Below, in pieces: positions 15,111-23,495 of a DNA stretch of 40,418 nucleotides. The DNA is from Lachnospiraceae bacterium. Lineage in GTDB: Bacteria > Bacillota_A > Clostridia > Lachnospirales > Lachnospiraceae. The notes under the pieces are model-generated. The model saw only the letters and a program-made list of their open reading frames with translations. It ran no database searches and had not been told where the DNA came from. The translations under genes and the position numbers were made by a program. The DNA is taken from NCBI GenBank assembly GCA_017516285.1, contig JAFXDD010000007.1, positions 1 through 40,418 of the forward strand, read 5' to 3'. The stretch's first letter is position 1. Each line of letters opens with the position of its first letter.

Positions 15111-16670
15111 TTAATTGGTTTCAGATGAAACAGAAGCCTTTACAGCCACACCATCAATCAAACGAGGGGACCAGCTGGTAATTACCACATCCTCTAAATA
15201 AAGTCCACTTGTAATTTCGATGCTTTCATCATTAAAAATACCGGTTGTAACAGGTGTTTTCACCGCTTTGCCATCCTTCATGACATATACATAGGAGCCA
15301 TCGTTTTCATAATACACCGCATCATAAGGAATAATAAACGCATCCTCTGCTTTATAAGTTTCCACCGCCAGCTTCACACTGACACCACTTGGCAACTCTT
15401 CTCCGGTAGCATACACCATACCCTTTACCTGAAAAAGACCTGTCTGCTGATTTACAGCATTTCCCACTTCCGTAATCACGCCCTGGAAATTCACACCATT
15501 ACGCTCCACCTGAACTTCCGCGCCTGTTTCCAACGTATTCTTTATAGCTTCACTTACAAAAAAGGTAACCGTCATGGTATTATCATTTGCAATAATATAA
15601 GATGGCTGGGAGCTGGTTGCAAAACCGTTCACCTCTACAGCCTTGGAAATAACGGTTCCGGAAATAGGAGTAGTCACATCATAATAAGACAAAGCCATCT
15701 GCGCACTTTCCACACCCAGCTGTGCCAAATTCAGGCTGTTATCCAGCTGCTTTTTGGTATCATCCAGATTGGTTTCCTGTGCAGTCTTAATAGACTCCTC
15801 AATCATACGGTAACCTTCCTCAGCTGCCTTGAGTGCACCCTCTGCTGCATTCAAGGACATCCCCGCCTGATTGATACTGCTTTCTGTTTCTTTTATCTGA
15901 GTGGACAAAGTCTCCTTTAACTGAGGGCGCAGCTCATCTGCCAGCTTATCCTTATCCTCCGGGGTCATTTCTCCACCTGCAGTGCCGCTGCCTGTATTGC
16001 CCATATTATTGCTACCCAAAAGACCATTCAAAATCCCACTAATATCTACAGAACCACTCATACTGCCGGCAGAGGAAGAAATCATCGTATTTGCCATATT
16101 TTCTGCCAAGGCAAGCACCTCATCTGTGCTCATGGTATCAATACGGTCTTTTTGCTCCTTCATGGCATCCAATACATTCTGTCCTTGCTCTACGGAATCC
16201 TTTAAGGAGAAATACTGTACCTGCGCTGCCTGTAACTGGGCAAGGGTAGAGGCTTTTTGCACCTTAAGCTGATCTAAGGCAGACTCCTGCTGACTGGTTG
16301 CACTGCTCCAGGAACTGTCCACCTGCGCCTTGGTATTGTTATAGGTAAGCTGTGCCTGCTGTAACTGCAACTTAGCTGCACTATCATCGATTTCAAACAA
16401 CACATCCCCTGCCTGTACCGTATCGCCTACCTCAAAGTATGTATTGGTAACGGTACCCTGTGCCATAGGTATAATGTATACAGACTCTTCCGGTGCTACT
16501 GTTCCTACAAACTGGTTGCTTAAAGTAAGGGTATCCTTTTGTACTGATACCACATCTACGACAACACTGCTTTCCTCATTTGTAACGGAGCTTCCTTGAC
16601 TACCACAACCACTCACTATCATACTGAAAGCCATTGCAGTACAAACCACAAGCCTCAAGCTTTTTCTCAT
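15111..16670 (-). CDS. RND efflux adaptor, HlyD-like membrane fusion lipoprotein
   Basis: A 519-residue adaptor. The N-terminus MRKSLRLVVC leads a lipoprotein signal with lipobox VSGC (Cys22), so it is lipid-anchored on the outer face of the membrane. It has the split biotinyl-lipoyl motif (about PMAQGTVTNTYFEVGDTVQAGD, with its partner near SYYDVTTPISGTVI), a long alpha-helical hairpin and beta-barrel domains. The hairpin holds a Gly/Ser/Asn/Met-rich stretch (near GLLGSNNMGNTGSGT) that is not typical. Start 16670 is chosen because it gives a well-formed signal peptide and has AGGAAGAG upstream; longer frames add a charged leader. It is the first gene of the adaptor-pump operon. Confidence 0.9.
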   Translation of the reverse strand: MRKSLRLVVCTAMAFSMIVSGCGSQGSSVTNEESSVVVDVVSVQKDTLTLSNQFVGTVAPEESVYIIPMAQGTVTNTYFEVGDTVQAGDVLFEIDDSAAKLQLQQAQLTYNNTKAQVDSSWSSATSQQESALDQLKVQKASTLAQLQAAQVQYFSLKDSVEQGQNVLDAMKEQKDRIDTMSTDEVLALAENMANTMISSSAGSMSGSVDISGILNGLLGSNNMGNTGSGTAGGEMTPEDKDKLADELRPQLKETLSTQIKETESSINQAGMSLNAAEGALKAAEEGYRMIEESIKTAQETNLDDTKKQLDNSLNLAQLGVESAQMALSYYDVTTPISGTVISKAVEVNGFATSSQPSYIIANDNTMTVTFFVSEAIKNTLETGAEVQVERNGVNFQGVITEVGNAVNQQTGLFQVKGMVYATGEELPSGVSVKLAVETYKAEDAFIIPYDAVYYENDGSYVYVMKDGKAVKTPVTTGIFNDESIEITSGLYLEDVVITSWSPRLIDGVAVKASVSSETN

Positions 16671-16806
16671 AATGCCACTCTTCCTTTCCATTGCCCTGCT
16701 TTTATAAATATTATTATACTTTTCATACAATTTATCATTATACGCTTTTCACTAAGAAATACCATTAATTTTCTATAAAATTTTTATTATATTACTAATT
16801 TATAGC

Positions 16807-16835
16807 TTGTCGATGCGACTTTTGCATACTATAAT
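16807..16835 (+). promoter_or_regulatory. Promoter of the DUF6062 gene
   Basis: -35 TTGTCG (16807-16812), 17-base spacer, -10 TATAAT (16830-16835). It lies in the roughly 200-base divergent region between the RND adaptor and the DUF6062 gene. Several AT-rich -10-like boxes face left in the same region for the RND operon, but none has a convincing -35. Confidence 0.65.
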
Positions 16836-16870
16836 ATATTTAACAATTATTTCCACATCGAGGTACTCCT

Positions 16871-17632
16871 ATGAAAGAAAAACTATACACCATTCCGTTA
16901 AACGATGCAGTAAATGCCCACGATGAATGTCCCTTTTGCTTTATAGAGCGCAAGCTGGAGCGTGACACTCTGGATTTTGTCCTGGGCAACAGTTCATCCT
17001 ATATGGAAAGCGATATCCGTGAAGCTACTGACCATGCCGGTTTTTGCCGTACACACTTCCAAAAAATGTTTGATTATGGTAACACCTTGGGCAATGCCTG
17101 GATATTAAAAACCCATTATGAACAAAAGCAAAAGGAGCTCGCTGCCGTCTTTAAAGCTCACGCACCTTCTAAATCAGGCTTTAAGCTTTTGGGCAAGCAA
17201 CCGGAATCAGACAGCAACAATATAGTTGACTGGATTCAGCATGAAAAGAACTCCTGCTACATTTGCAACAAGTTCAAAGACACCTATGACCGCTATATGG
17301 ATACCTTTTTTTACATGTATACCGCGGACGACGATTTCAGAAAACGTATTCTTGACAGCAAAGGCTTTTGTCTGACGCACTTTGGTGATTTGTGCACTGC
17401 TGCTGACAGCCGCTTAAAAGAAAAGGAGCTGACCGCCTTTTATCAGGATATGGAAAAGCTTATGACTGAGAATATTGCCCGTCTTCATGAAGATGTGGCA
17501 TGGCTAATTGAGAAATTTGACTACCGCAACAAGGATGCTGACTGGAAACAGTCCAAGGATGCCATCCAACGCGGCATGCAGAAGCTAAAAGGTGGCTATC
17601 CAGCGGACGGACCATACAAGCCAAAGCTATAA
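16871..17632 (+). CDS. DUF6062 family cysteine/histidine protein
   Basis: A 253-residue soluble protein that I recognise as the DUF6062 type seen in Lachnospiraceae. It has an internal duplication: CPFCFIE (21-27), then GFCRTHF (57-63); and CYICNKF (129-135), then GFCLTHF (176-182). Each half is therefore CxxC followed by GFCxxHF, which looks like a metal site, probably zinc. No catalytic motif or membrane segment is visible. The start has an AGGTACTCCT leader and a good promoter 36 bases upstream. Function unknown. The neighbouring coiled-coil gene lies 114 bases downstream in the same direction. Confidence 0.75.
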   Translation: MKEKLYTIPLNDAVNAHDECPFCFIERKLERDTLDFVLGNSSSYMESDIREATDHAGFCRTHFQKMFDYGNTLGNAWILKTHYEQKQKELAAVFKAHAPSKSGFKLLGKQPESDSNNIVDWIQHEKNSCYICNKFKDTYDRYMDTFFYMYTADDDFRKRILDSKGFCLTHFGDLCTAADSRLKEKELTAFYQDMEKLMTENIARLHEDVAWLIEKFDYRNKDADWKQSKDAIQRGMQKLKGGYPADGPYKPKL

Positions 17633-17746
17633 GATGTATAAATAACGTTTCTTTTCACAAAATATCAGTATGGTTACCATCTGATTTTTAGCCAGTTATT
17701 ATTTCATGCAACTATTATATTATTTCAAAGAAAGGACATAATTATT

Positions 17747-18220
17747 ATGAAAAAATTTACCAAATGTGTACTCCGTTTAGTTGGTCTTGGAGCTGTAGTG
17801 GGTGGTACCTTTGCATATCTCCAGAAAAAGGGCTACGTTACTGTTTCCAAAGGCAGTGAAGACGAGGATTATGATGATTTTTCCTGCACGGATTGTGAAT
17901 GCGGTGAACGTACCTATATCCACGTAGATACCGATGCCATGAAGGAAAAGGCAAAAGAGGTGGCTCAGGAAATGAAAGAAAAGGCCTCCGAAATCAAAGA
18001 AACCTACAAAGAAAAGTCCATGGAGCTCAAAGAAAAGGCTCAGGATAAAGCCGAGGACTGGGCAGAGGAATTAAAAGACAAGGCCGAAGATGCCTATGAC
18101 GGTGCCAAGAAAATGGCCGGTGCCGCTGCCAACAACGTAGCCGGTGCTATTGAAAAGGCCTGGTACGAAGCAGGCGAGCAGGTGGAAAAGGTAGAAGAAT
18201 TTTTTAATGATGAGGATTAA
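17747..18220 (+). CDS. Membrane-anchored amphipathic coiled-coil protein
   Basis: A 157-residue protein. Residues 1-27 form one N-terminal transmembrane helix (LVGLGAVVGGTFAYL). A short acidic linker with CTDCECGE (about 47-54) follows, then about 95 residues of Lys/Glu/Ala-rich helix with 11-residue-like periodicity (MKEKAKEVAQEMKEKASEIKE type). This resembles YtxH/LEA-like stress proteins in composition. The Cys cluster before the coil is unusual and could bind metal or form disulfides outside the cell. The ribosome binding site AAAGGA is 13 bases from the ATG. Function not known. Confidence 0.75.
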   Translation: MKKFTKCVLRLVGLGAVVGGTFAYLQKKGYVTVSKGSEDEDYDDFSCTDCECGERTYIHVDTDAMKEKAKEVAQEMKEKASEIKETYKEKSMELKEKAQDKAEDWAEELKDKAEDAYDGAKKMAGAAANNVAGAIEKAWYEAGEQVEKVEEFFNDED

Positions 18221-18227
18221 ATAATGT

Positions 18228-18280
18228 AACAATTCAGCCTTGCAACAAGACACAGAACCAAATTGTTAGGCTGAATTGTT
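18228..18280. repeat. Inverted repeat between convergent genes
   Basis: AACAATTCAGCCT (18228-18240) and AGGCTGAATTGTT (18268-18280): perfect 13-bp arms around a 27-base loop, in the gap between the coiled-coil gene and the convergent MocR gene. It probably serves as a transcription end for one or both, but neither side has a clear T-run, so an intrinsic terminator is not certain. Confidence 0.6.
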
Positions 18281-18295
18281 TCCATATAAAAAGTT

Positions 18296-19684
18296 TTATA
18301 AATACACTCCTGCCAGCAATTCCAACCCTTCCTGTATCTCCTTCAGGCTTAATCCCCCAAATCCTATCAAAACAGTATGATACTCTTCTCCTTCTATGCC
18401 GTCATACTGGCTCATGCCGTAAACCTTCACACCTACGCTTCGTGCCAACTCTATGAGCTCTGCTTCGGTTTTTCCCTCTTTCGATTTAAGGGTCAGGTAT
18501 GTACCTGCATTTTCACCTTGAATAATAAATTTTTTATAAAAAGGCTTAAGTAACTGCAGCATTTCATCATGCTTCACACGGTAGGTCTTGCGCATGCGGT
18601 TTAAGTGGCGTTCGAAGTGGCCTTCCTCCATAAACTGCTGCAGTATGCGCTGGTCAATGCGGGACACTGTCGAAGAAAAAAACTGATAGTTTTCCTTGTA
18701 AATTTGCAAAAGTGGCTGCGGCAGGGCCATAAAGCTGATACGAATAGCCGGTGCAATGGCCTTACTGAAGGTCCCGATATAAATAACCTTGTCATGGCGG
18801 TCAATGCTCTGCAGACACGGAATAGGCTTTCCCTTGTATCGAAATTCACTGTCATGGTCGTCCTCAATAATATAATGCCCTTCCACCTCTCCTGCCCACT
18901 TTAAAAGCTCCTGTCTGCGTCCTATTGGCATGACCACACCGGTTGGATACTGGTGAGAAGGCATCACATAAGCAAGCTCTGCCCCACTTTTTCGCAACTC
19001 CTTTACATCCATACCGTACTTATCCATTGGAATGCGACTGATTTCATAGGCAAAAGACTGAAAGCTGCGATACGCCTTGCTGTAAGTCGGTTTCTCCAAG
19101 GCAAGCTTCCTGTGCCTGCCCAAAAGCTTTTCAAGCAGCATAAACAAATATTCATTTCCTGCACCGATAATCAGCTGCTCCGGACTGATATTGGCACCAC
19201 GGGAAGCATGCAAATATCTGGCTATGGTCTGCCTAAGCTCCCACTCTCCCTGTGGATCTCCCAGTGCAAACAAACTGCCGTTATCCTCCGACAAAACAGC
19301 TTTATTCAGCTTGCGCCATGTTCCAAAAGGAAATACATTCATATCAATGGCACCGGTAGAAAAATCAATCCGGTACTGCTCCCCTGCCTTATCAGGCTTA
19401 ACAGCATCTCCCAGCATAGTGCTAAAGCCATACAGCTCCTCTACCTGCCCCACATAATAACCACTGCCGGGTCGGGCCTCCAGATACCCCTCACTGACTA
19501 ACTGCTCATAAGCCAGATCCACCGTGGAACGGCTAACCTGCAAATTCTCTGCCAAAATACGTGTAGAGGGAAGCTTCTCACCTGTAAGAAGCCTCCCTCC
19601 TCTGATTTCGGACTTGATATATTCATAAATCTGCACATAAAGACGTCTGCCGCCCTTTGTGTCCAAACGAAACATCATATCCAT
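18296..19684 (-). CDS. MocR/PdxR-type GntR regulator with aminotransferase domain
   Basis: A 462-residue fusion: N-terminal GntR winged helix (about 1-80; EKLPSTRILAENLQVSRSTV, then GSGYYV) and a class I aminotransferase-like domain. PLP-site features are PSHQYPTG (242-249), IIEDDHDSEFRY (272-283) and TFSKA (305-309, with Lys308 as the Schiff-base residue). The EDDYDSEFR motif of the family has His in place of Tyr. MocR proteins use PLP or an amino adduct as the effector and control vitamin B6, GABA or amino-acid genes. The start has GGAG 8 bases before the ATG. It is read toward the convergent repeat. No pdxST or gab gene is adjacent, so the target is unknown. Confidence 0.9.
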   Translation of the reverse strand: MDMMFRLDTKGGRRLYVQIYEYIKSEIRGGRLLTGEKLPSTRILAENLQVSRSTVDLAYEQLVSEGYLEARPGSGYYVGQVEELYGFSTMLGDAVKPDKAGEQYRIDFSTGAIDMNVFPFGTWRKLNKAVLSEDNGSLFALGDPQGEWELRQTIARYLHASRGANISPEQLIIGAGNEYLFMLLEKLLGRHRKLALEKPTYSKAYRSFQSFAYEISRIPMDKYGMDVKELRKSGAELAYVMPSHQYPTGVVMPIGRRQELLKWAGEVEGHYIIEDDHDSEFRYKGKPIPCLQSIDRHDKVIYIGTFSKAIAPAIRISFMALPQPLLQIYKENYQFFSSTVSRIDQRILQQFMEEGHFERHLNRMRKTYRVKHDEMLQLLKPFYKKFIIQGENAGTYLTLKSKEGKTEAELIELARSVGVKVYGMSQYDGIEGEEYHTVLIGFGGLSLKEIQEGLELLAGVYL

Positions 19685-19746
19685 GTCCTATTCTCCCATG
19701 CCCGGTTATGCGACTGACAGCCCCACCACCGAACCACATGATATCA

Positions 19747-21441
19747 TTACTTAGGTAACTTGAAGGAGCTCTTTAAGGAAACAATGCGGTTAAATACCAG
19801 CTTGTCCTCTGTAGTATCCTTGTAATCCACACAGAAGAAGCCCTGACGTACAAACTGGAAGCGGTCGAAAGCCTTTGCATCCTTTACAGACGGTTCTACA
19901 TAGCACTTTCTCACCTCTAAAGAGTTTGGATTTAAGTTCAGGCTGCCGTCCTCATTGTAAACGCCCTTTTCCTCATCTACAAGGTTTTCAAATAAGCGAG
20001 CCTCTACCTCTACTGCCTCGTGAGCAGGTACCCAGTGAATGGTGCCCTTTACCTTGCGGCCATCAGGACTATTACCACCCTTAGACGCCGGGTCATAGGT
20101 ACAATGCACCTCGATAACCTGACCGTTTTCATCCTTTACACAACCTGTGCAGGTCACAAAGTACGCGTTCATCAGACGCACCTCATTGCCCGGGAAGAGA
20201 CGGAAATACTTCTTTGGAGGCTCTTCCATAAAGTCCTCACGATCAATATATAACTCCCTGCCAAAAGGTACCTGACGGGAACCAAGCGCCTCATTTTCCA
20301 GATTATTCGGAGCCTCCAAAAGCTCTGTCTGACCCTCCGGATAATTATCAATAATAAGCTTCACAGGGTCTAAAACTGCCATCACACGTGGCGCCTTTAA
20401 CTTAAGATCCTCACGGATGCAGTACTCAAGTGCAGCATAATCTGCAGTGGAATTGGCCTTGCTGACACCGCAAAGCTCTACAAACATTTTAATAGACTCT
20501 GGTGTGAAACCGCGTCTTCTGAGGGCTGCAATAGAAACCAGTCTCGGATCATCCCAGCCATCCACAATACCTTCTTCAACAAGCTTCTTGATATAACGCT
20601 TGCCGGTAATCACGTTCTTTAAATACAACTTAGCAAACTCAATCTGACGAGGCGGATGCGGATACTCAAGCTCCCTCACTACCCAGTCATACAATGGCCT
20701 GTGGTCCTCAAATTCCAACGTACAAATAGAATGGGTAATCCCCTCAATGGCATCCTCAATCGGATGTGCAAAGTCGTACATTGGGTAAATACACCACTTA
20801 TCACCGGTATTGTGATGATGCATATGAGCCACACGATAAATAACCGGATCACGCATGTTCATATTTGGAGATGCCATATCAATGCGTGCACGAAGCACCC
20901 TAGCACCGTCAGCCACCTCGCCATTACGCATGGCTTCAAATAAAGCTAAATTCTCCTCCACAGAACGGCCTGCATATGGATCCTCCTTGCCGGGCTCCGT
21001 TAAAGTACCTCGGTACGCACGAATTTCCTCTGCTGTCAAATCAGACACATAAGCCTTGCCCTTCTTTATCAGCTTTACAGCGCCCTCATACATCTCTTCA
21101 AAATAATCAGATGCAAAGAACAATCTGTCCTCCCAGTCTGCACCTAGCCATTCAATATCCGCCTTAATGGACTCCACAAACTCCACCTTCTCCTTCGTCG
21201 GATTGGTGTCGTCAAAACGCATATTAAACTTACCGCCGTACTTCTGCGCCAAGCCATAGTTTAATAAAATACTCTTGGCATGTCCAATGTGTAAATAACC
21301 ATTTGGCTCAGGCGGAAATCTGGTATGCACTGTATCATAAACACCCTCAGCCAAATCCTTGTCAATTTCCTGCTCGATAAAGTTTTTGGAAACTACTTCC
21401 TTTTCCTCCGTAGCTTCTAACTGTAACTCTTTGTTTTCCAT
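19747..21441 (-). CDS. glnS: Glutaminyl-tRNA synthetase
   Basis: A 564-residue class I aminoacyl-tRNA synthetase. [15 protein letters not shown] (43-57) holds the HIGH motif and is diagnostic for GlnRS/GluRS. The KMSKS-loop equivalent is TGKRYIKKL, in the form seen in clostridial GlnRS. The C-terminal anticodon-binding beta-barrels are present, including [20 protein letters not shown] and [19 protein letters not shown], which separate GlnRS from GluRS. It charges tRNA-Gln directly, so this organism need not depend on the Glu-tRNA-Gln amidotransferase route for Gln. The ATG at 21441 follows AAGG. A GTG three codons upstream overlaps the ribosome binding site. Confidence 0.95.
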   Translation of the reverse strand: MENKELQLEATEEKEVVSKNFIEQEIDKDLAEGVYDTVHTRFPPEPNGYLHIGHAKSILLNYGLAQKYGGKFNMRFDDTNPTKEKVEFVESIKADIEWLGADWEDRLFFASDYFEEMYEGAVKLIKKGKAYVSDLTAEEIRAYRGTLTEPGKEDPYAGRSVEENLALFEAMRNGEVADGARVLRARIDMASPNMNMRDPVIYRVAHMHHHNTGDKWCIYPMYDFAHPIEDAIEGITHSICTLEFEDHRPLYDWVVRELEYPHPPRQIEFAKLYLKNVITGKRYIKKLVEEGIVDGWDDPRLVSIAALRRRGFTPESIKMFVELCGVSKANSTADYAALEYCIREDLKLKAPRVMAVLDPVKLIIDNYPEGQTELLEAPNNLENEALGSRQVPFGRELYIDREDFMEEPPKKYFRLFPGNEVRLMNAYFVTCTGCVKDENGQVIEVHCTYDPASKGGNSPDGRKVKGTIHWVPAHEAVEVEARLFENLVDEEKGVYNEDGSLNLNPNSLEVRKCYVEPSVKDAKAFDRFQFVRQGFFCVDYKDTTEDKLVFNRIVSLKSSFKLPK

Positions 21442-21640
21442 AATAATCACCTTCTCAATTTATGAAGTGGTTTGTGCTACAGAAGGACTTTTATCCTTCA
21501 CACACACATTATAATATTAGATTGTACCACAAATTTACAGAAATAGGAAGAGGGGAATTTTACACAACTAGAAAAACCGCGCATTTTCAAGCAATTTTGC
21601 TTATAAAAGTTCCTGTCCAGACGACGTATCGTCTTTTTAT
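21442..21640. other. glnS upstream region with two hairpins
   Basis: About 200 bases without a convincing gene. On the minus strand there is a glnS leader hairpin with 6-bp arms (GAAGGA at 21482-21487, TCCTTC at 21494-21499). AT-rich -10-like boxes lie near 21508-21530, but no clean -35 was found. No T-box signature is visible. A rightward terminator-like hairpin at 21619-21638 is listed separately. Confidence 0.4.
21619..21638 (+). terminator. Orphan rightward intrinsic terminator
   Basis: AGACGA-CGTA-TCGTCT followed by TTTT on the plus strand. The stem is perfect and the T-run is only on the rightward strand. No rightward protein gene precedes it, because glnS runs left from 21441. It may end a small rightward RNA or divergent transcription from the glnS promoter region. 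Confidence 0.55.
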
Positions 21641-21679
21641 GTAAAAAATCACGATTTTAAAAAACTTGCCTCACATGCA

Positions 21680-21708
21680 TTGTTTTCACCACCTAAATTT
21701 GATAAAAT
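21680..21708 (+). promoter_or_regulatory. Promoter of the type I toxin mRNA
   Basis: -35 TTGTTT (21680-21685), 17-base spacer, -10 TAAAAT (21703-21708). Transcription would start near G21715, giving a 5' leader of about 120 bases before the toxin ATG. Confidence 0.6.
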
Positions 21709-21836
21709 ACATTCGGGTACTGCCATTTTCGGTAGGCGGTTTGTCCTTCTGTGGAGGGACTATGACCCTCTGCTTCGGGAATTTTACTTTGCACTACTGT
21801 GCCATTGTAAAAGGGAGAAAAGGAGGGCTAACTTGT

Positions 21837-21929
21837 ATGAGTGATTTTGAGATATTATCAATTACACTTAAAGTGATTACCTTATTGGTAACACTGTTAA
21901 TTGCTTATATCGATAACACAAAAAAGTAA
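21837..21929 (+). CDS. Holin-like type I toxin peptide (TxpA/Hol_Tox type)
   Basis: A 30-residue peptide starting MSDFEILSITLK, with one hydrophobic helix (about 8-24) and a charged tail ending DNTKK. This is the form of the 'putative holin-like toxin' peptides of Firmicutes, which insert in the membrane and depolarise it. A strong GGAGGG site about 10 bases upstream sets the start at 21837; a longer frame reaching back to 21666 lacks one and overlaps the promoter. Its stop codon lies in the left arm of a long terminator hairpin, and a convergent promoter downstream would make an antisense RNA over its 3' end. The gene is shorter than most annotation cut-offs. Confidence 0.75.
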   Translation: MSDFEILSITLKVITLLVTLLIAYIDNTKK

Positions 21930-21969
21930 CCGCCGCTCCAATGGTAAAGGTTACTTCTTTGTAATCGAT
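21909..21969. terminator. Shared bidirectional terminator of toxin mRNA and antisense RNA
   Basis: A long imperfect stem from ATCGAT (21909-21914) to ATCGAT (21964-21969), with an uninterrupted core AAGTAACC (21924-21931) / GGTTACTT (21949-21956). Leftward, the core is followed by TTTTTT, a strong intrinsic terminator for the antisense RNA. Rightward, it is followed by CTTTG, weaker, so readthrough of the toxin mRNA is possible. The toxin stop codon is inside the stem. Confidence 0.7.
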
Positions 21970-22005
21970 ATTGTTGGACAGACCGTCTATCGGTAGTGCC
22001 CTTCT
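21919..22005 (-). ncRNA. Predicted antisense antitoxin RNA (RatA-like arrangement)
   Basis: A predicted leftward RNA of about 85-90 bases. The promoter at 22012-22040 gives a start near 22005, and the hairpin at 21909-21969 with TTTTTT gives an end near 21919. It is fully complementary to the 3' region of an extended toxin transcript and covers the toxin stop codon, as RatA does for txpA. Ends are predicted, not known. Confidence 0.6.
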
Positions 22006-22011
22006 ATTCGT

Positions 22012-22040
22012 ATATTAACTGTATTTGTCAAAAAAGTCAA
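22012..22040 (-). promoter_or_regulatory. Promoter of the antisense RNA
   Basis: On the minus strand, -35 TTGACT (22040-22035), 17-base spacer, -10 TAATAT (22017-22012). It is closer to consensus than the toxin promoter, as expected when the antitoxin RNA must be in excess. Confidence 0.6.
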
Positions 22041-22102
22041 TATATTTTAAATATTTTTATATTAATACCTTTATATAAAAATATACTACGAAAGGAACTA
22101 TT

Positions 22103-23461
22103 ATGAACATTCTTGTACTTAACGGCAGCCCCAAGGGCAGCTACAGCATTACTTTACAAACTATCCATTATTTAGAAAAGCTTCATCCGGAGCATACTTT
22201 CACGATTTTACACGTTGGACAACGCATCAAAGCTTTTGAAAAGGATTTCTCCTCAGCAAAGGAAGCGCTTGAAAAAGCGGAGCTTATTCTTTTTGCCTAC
22301 CCTGTGTATACCTTTATTGCTCCCAGCCAGCTACACCGTTTTATTGAATTAATGAAGGAGCATGGAGTAAATGTTGCGGACAAGTATGCCACACAAATTA
22401 CTACCTCCAAGCATTTTTATGATGTTACTGCGCATCGTTATATTCAGGATAACTGTCAGGACATGGGTATGAGGTTTGTACGCGGCCTATCCGCTGATAT
22501 GGAGGATTTGCTGACAGAAAAGGGGCAGAAAGAAGCCGAAAGCTTTTGGCAACATCTTTGCTGGAGCATGGAGAAGGGGTATGCAGAGCCTTGCTATCAT
22601 ATAAACTCTGACATGTCTGCTCCAGATGTACCTGTTATAATTCCCGAGGACACTATTTCCAACAAGACCGGCAATATAGTAATCGTTACTGACTGCACCC
22701 CGGAGAACACCAAACTGTCAGCCATGATTTCTCGTTTTGAAGCAGTATTTCCTTTGAAAACCAGCATAGTAAATTTGCGTGAATATCCTTTTGCCGGAGG
22801 GTGCCTTGGCTGCTTTAAATGTGCCGTGGATGGTAAATGTGTATACAAGGATGGTTTTGATACATATTTGCGAGAAGAAATTCAGACTGCACAGGCCATT
22901 GTTTACGCCTTTACTATCAGAGACCATTCCATGGGATCACTTTTTAAAATGTTTGATGACCGTCATTTCTGCAATGGTCACCGCACCGTAACAGAAGGCA
23001 TGCCTATAGGTTATTTGATAAACGGATGCTTTCATACCGAAACTAACCTTCAAATGATTATCGAAGGACGCGCACAGGTAAACGGCAACATTTTGGCCGG
23101 AATTGCTACAGATGAAGTAAATCCCAACCAGGAAATCGATAAGCTTGCTGCCTCCTTGTTGTATGCTTTGGAAAACCATAATACCCAACCACAAAATTTC
23201 TATGGCGTAGGCGGCATGAAGATTTTCCGTGATTTAATTTATCAGATGAGAGGTATGATGAAGGCAGACCACCGCTATTACAAAACACATGGTCATTACG
23301 ATTTTCCACAAAAGAAAAAGGGCTCTATCCTGATGATGTACCTGGTGGGCGCTATGATTTCCAGTCCTAAAATCAAGGATAAACTGGGAAATAAAATGAA
23401 TGAAGGAATGCTTATGCCTTATAAGAAACTGTTTGAAAAGATGGGGAAGGAAATAAACTAG
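22103..23461 (+). CDS. Tandem flavodoxin-like NAD(P)H oxidoreductase with Fe-S motif
   Basis: A 452-residue protein made of two flavodoxin-like domains. Domain 1 (1-165) begins MNILVLNGSPKGSYS, the FMN phosphate loop of NADPH-dependent FMN reductases, with FAYPVYTF at 64-71. Domain 2 (about 190-360) has a second Rossmann start (GNIVIVTDCTPENTKLS) and the motif CLGCFKCAVDGKC (Cys234, 237, 240, 246), as in iron-sulfur flavoproteins. The C-terminal 90 residues form an extra helical region. It probably transfers electrons from NAD(P)H or ferredoxin to small acceptors. The start has GAAAGGAAC 7 bases upstream. The gene stands alone, with a shared terminator after it. Most relatives have a single flavodoxin domain. 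Confidence 0.8.
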   Translation: MNILVLNGSPKGSYSITLQTIHYLEKLHPEHTFTILHVGQRIKAFEKDFSSAKEALEKAELILFAYPVYTFIAPSQLHRFIELMKEHGVNVADKYATQITTSKHFYDVTAHRYIQDNCQDMGMRFVRGLSADMEDLLTEKGQKEAESFWQHLCWSMEKGYAEPCYHINSDMSAPDVPVIIPEDTISNKTGNIVIVTDCTPENTKLSAMISRFEAVFPLKTSIVNLREYPFAGGCLGCFKCAVDGKCVYKDGFDTYLREEIQTAQAIVYAFTIRDHSMGSLFKMFDDRHFCNGHRTVTEGMPIGYLINGCFHTETNLQMIIEGRAQVNGNILAGIATDEVNPNQEIDKLAASLLYALENHNTQPQNFYGVGGMKIFRDLIYQMRGMMKADHRYYKTHGHYDFPQKKKGSILMMYLVGAMISSPKIKDKLGNKMNEGMLMPYKKLFEKMGKEIN

Positions 23462-23495
23462 GGATATTATCCCCGAGGATAACTGACTTTACAAT

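Noticed and set aside
21442..21560. T-box or other riboswitch in front of glnS
   Set aside because: The leader is short and has no T-box core sequence; only a small 6-bp hairpin is present.
21666..21836. 57-codon N-terminal extension of the holin-like toxin
   Set aside because: The extension overlaps the -35/-10 region and has no ribosome binding site; the SD at 21821 points to the ATG at 21837.
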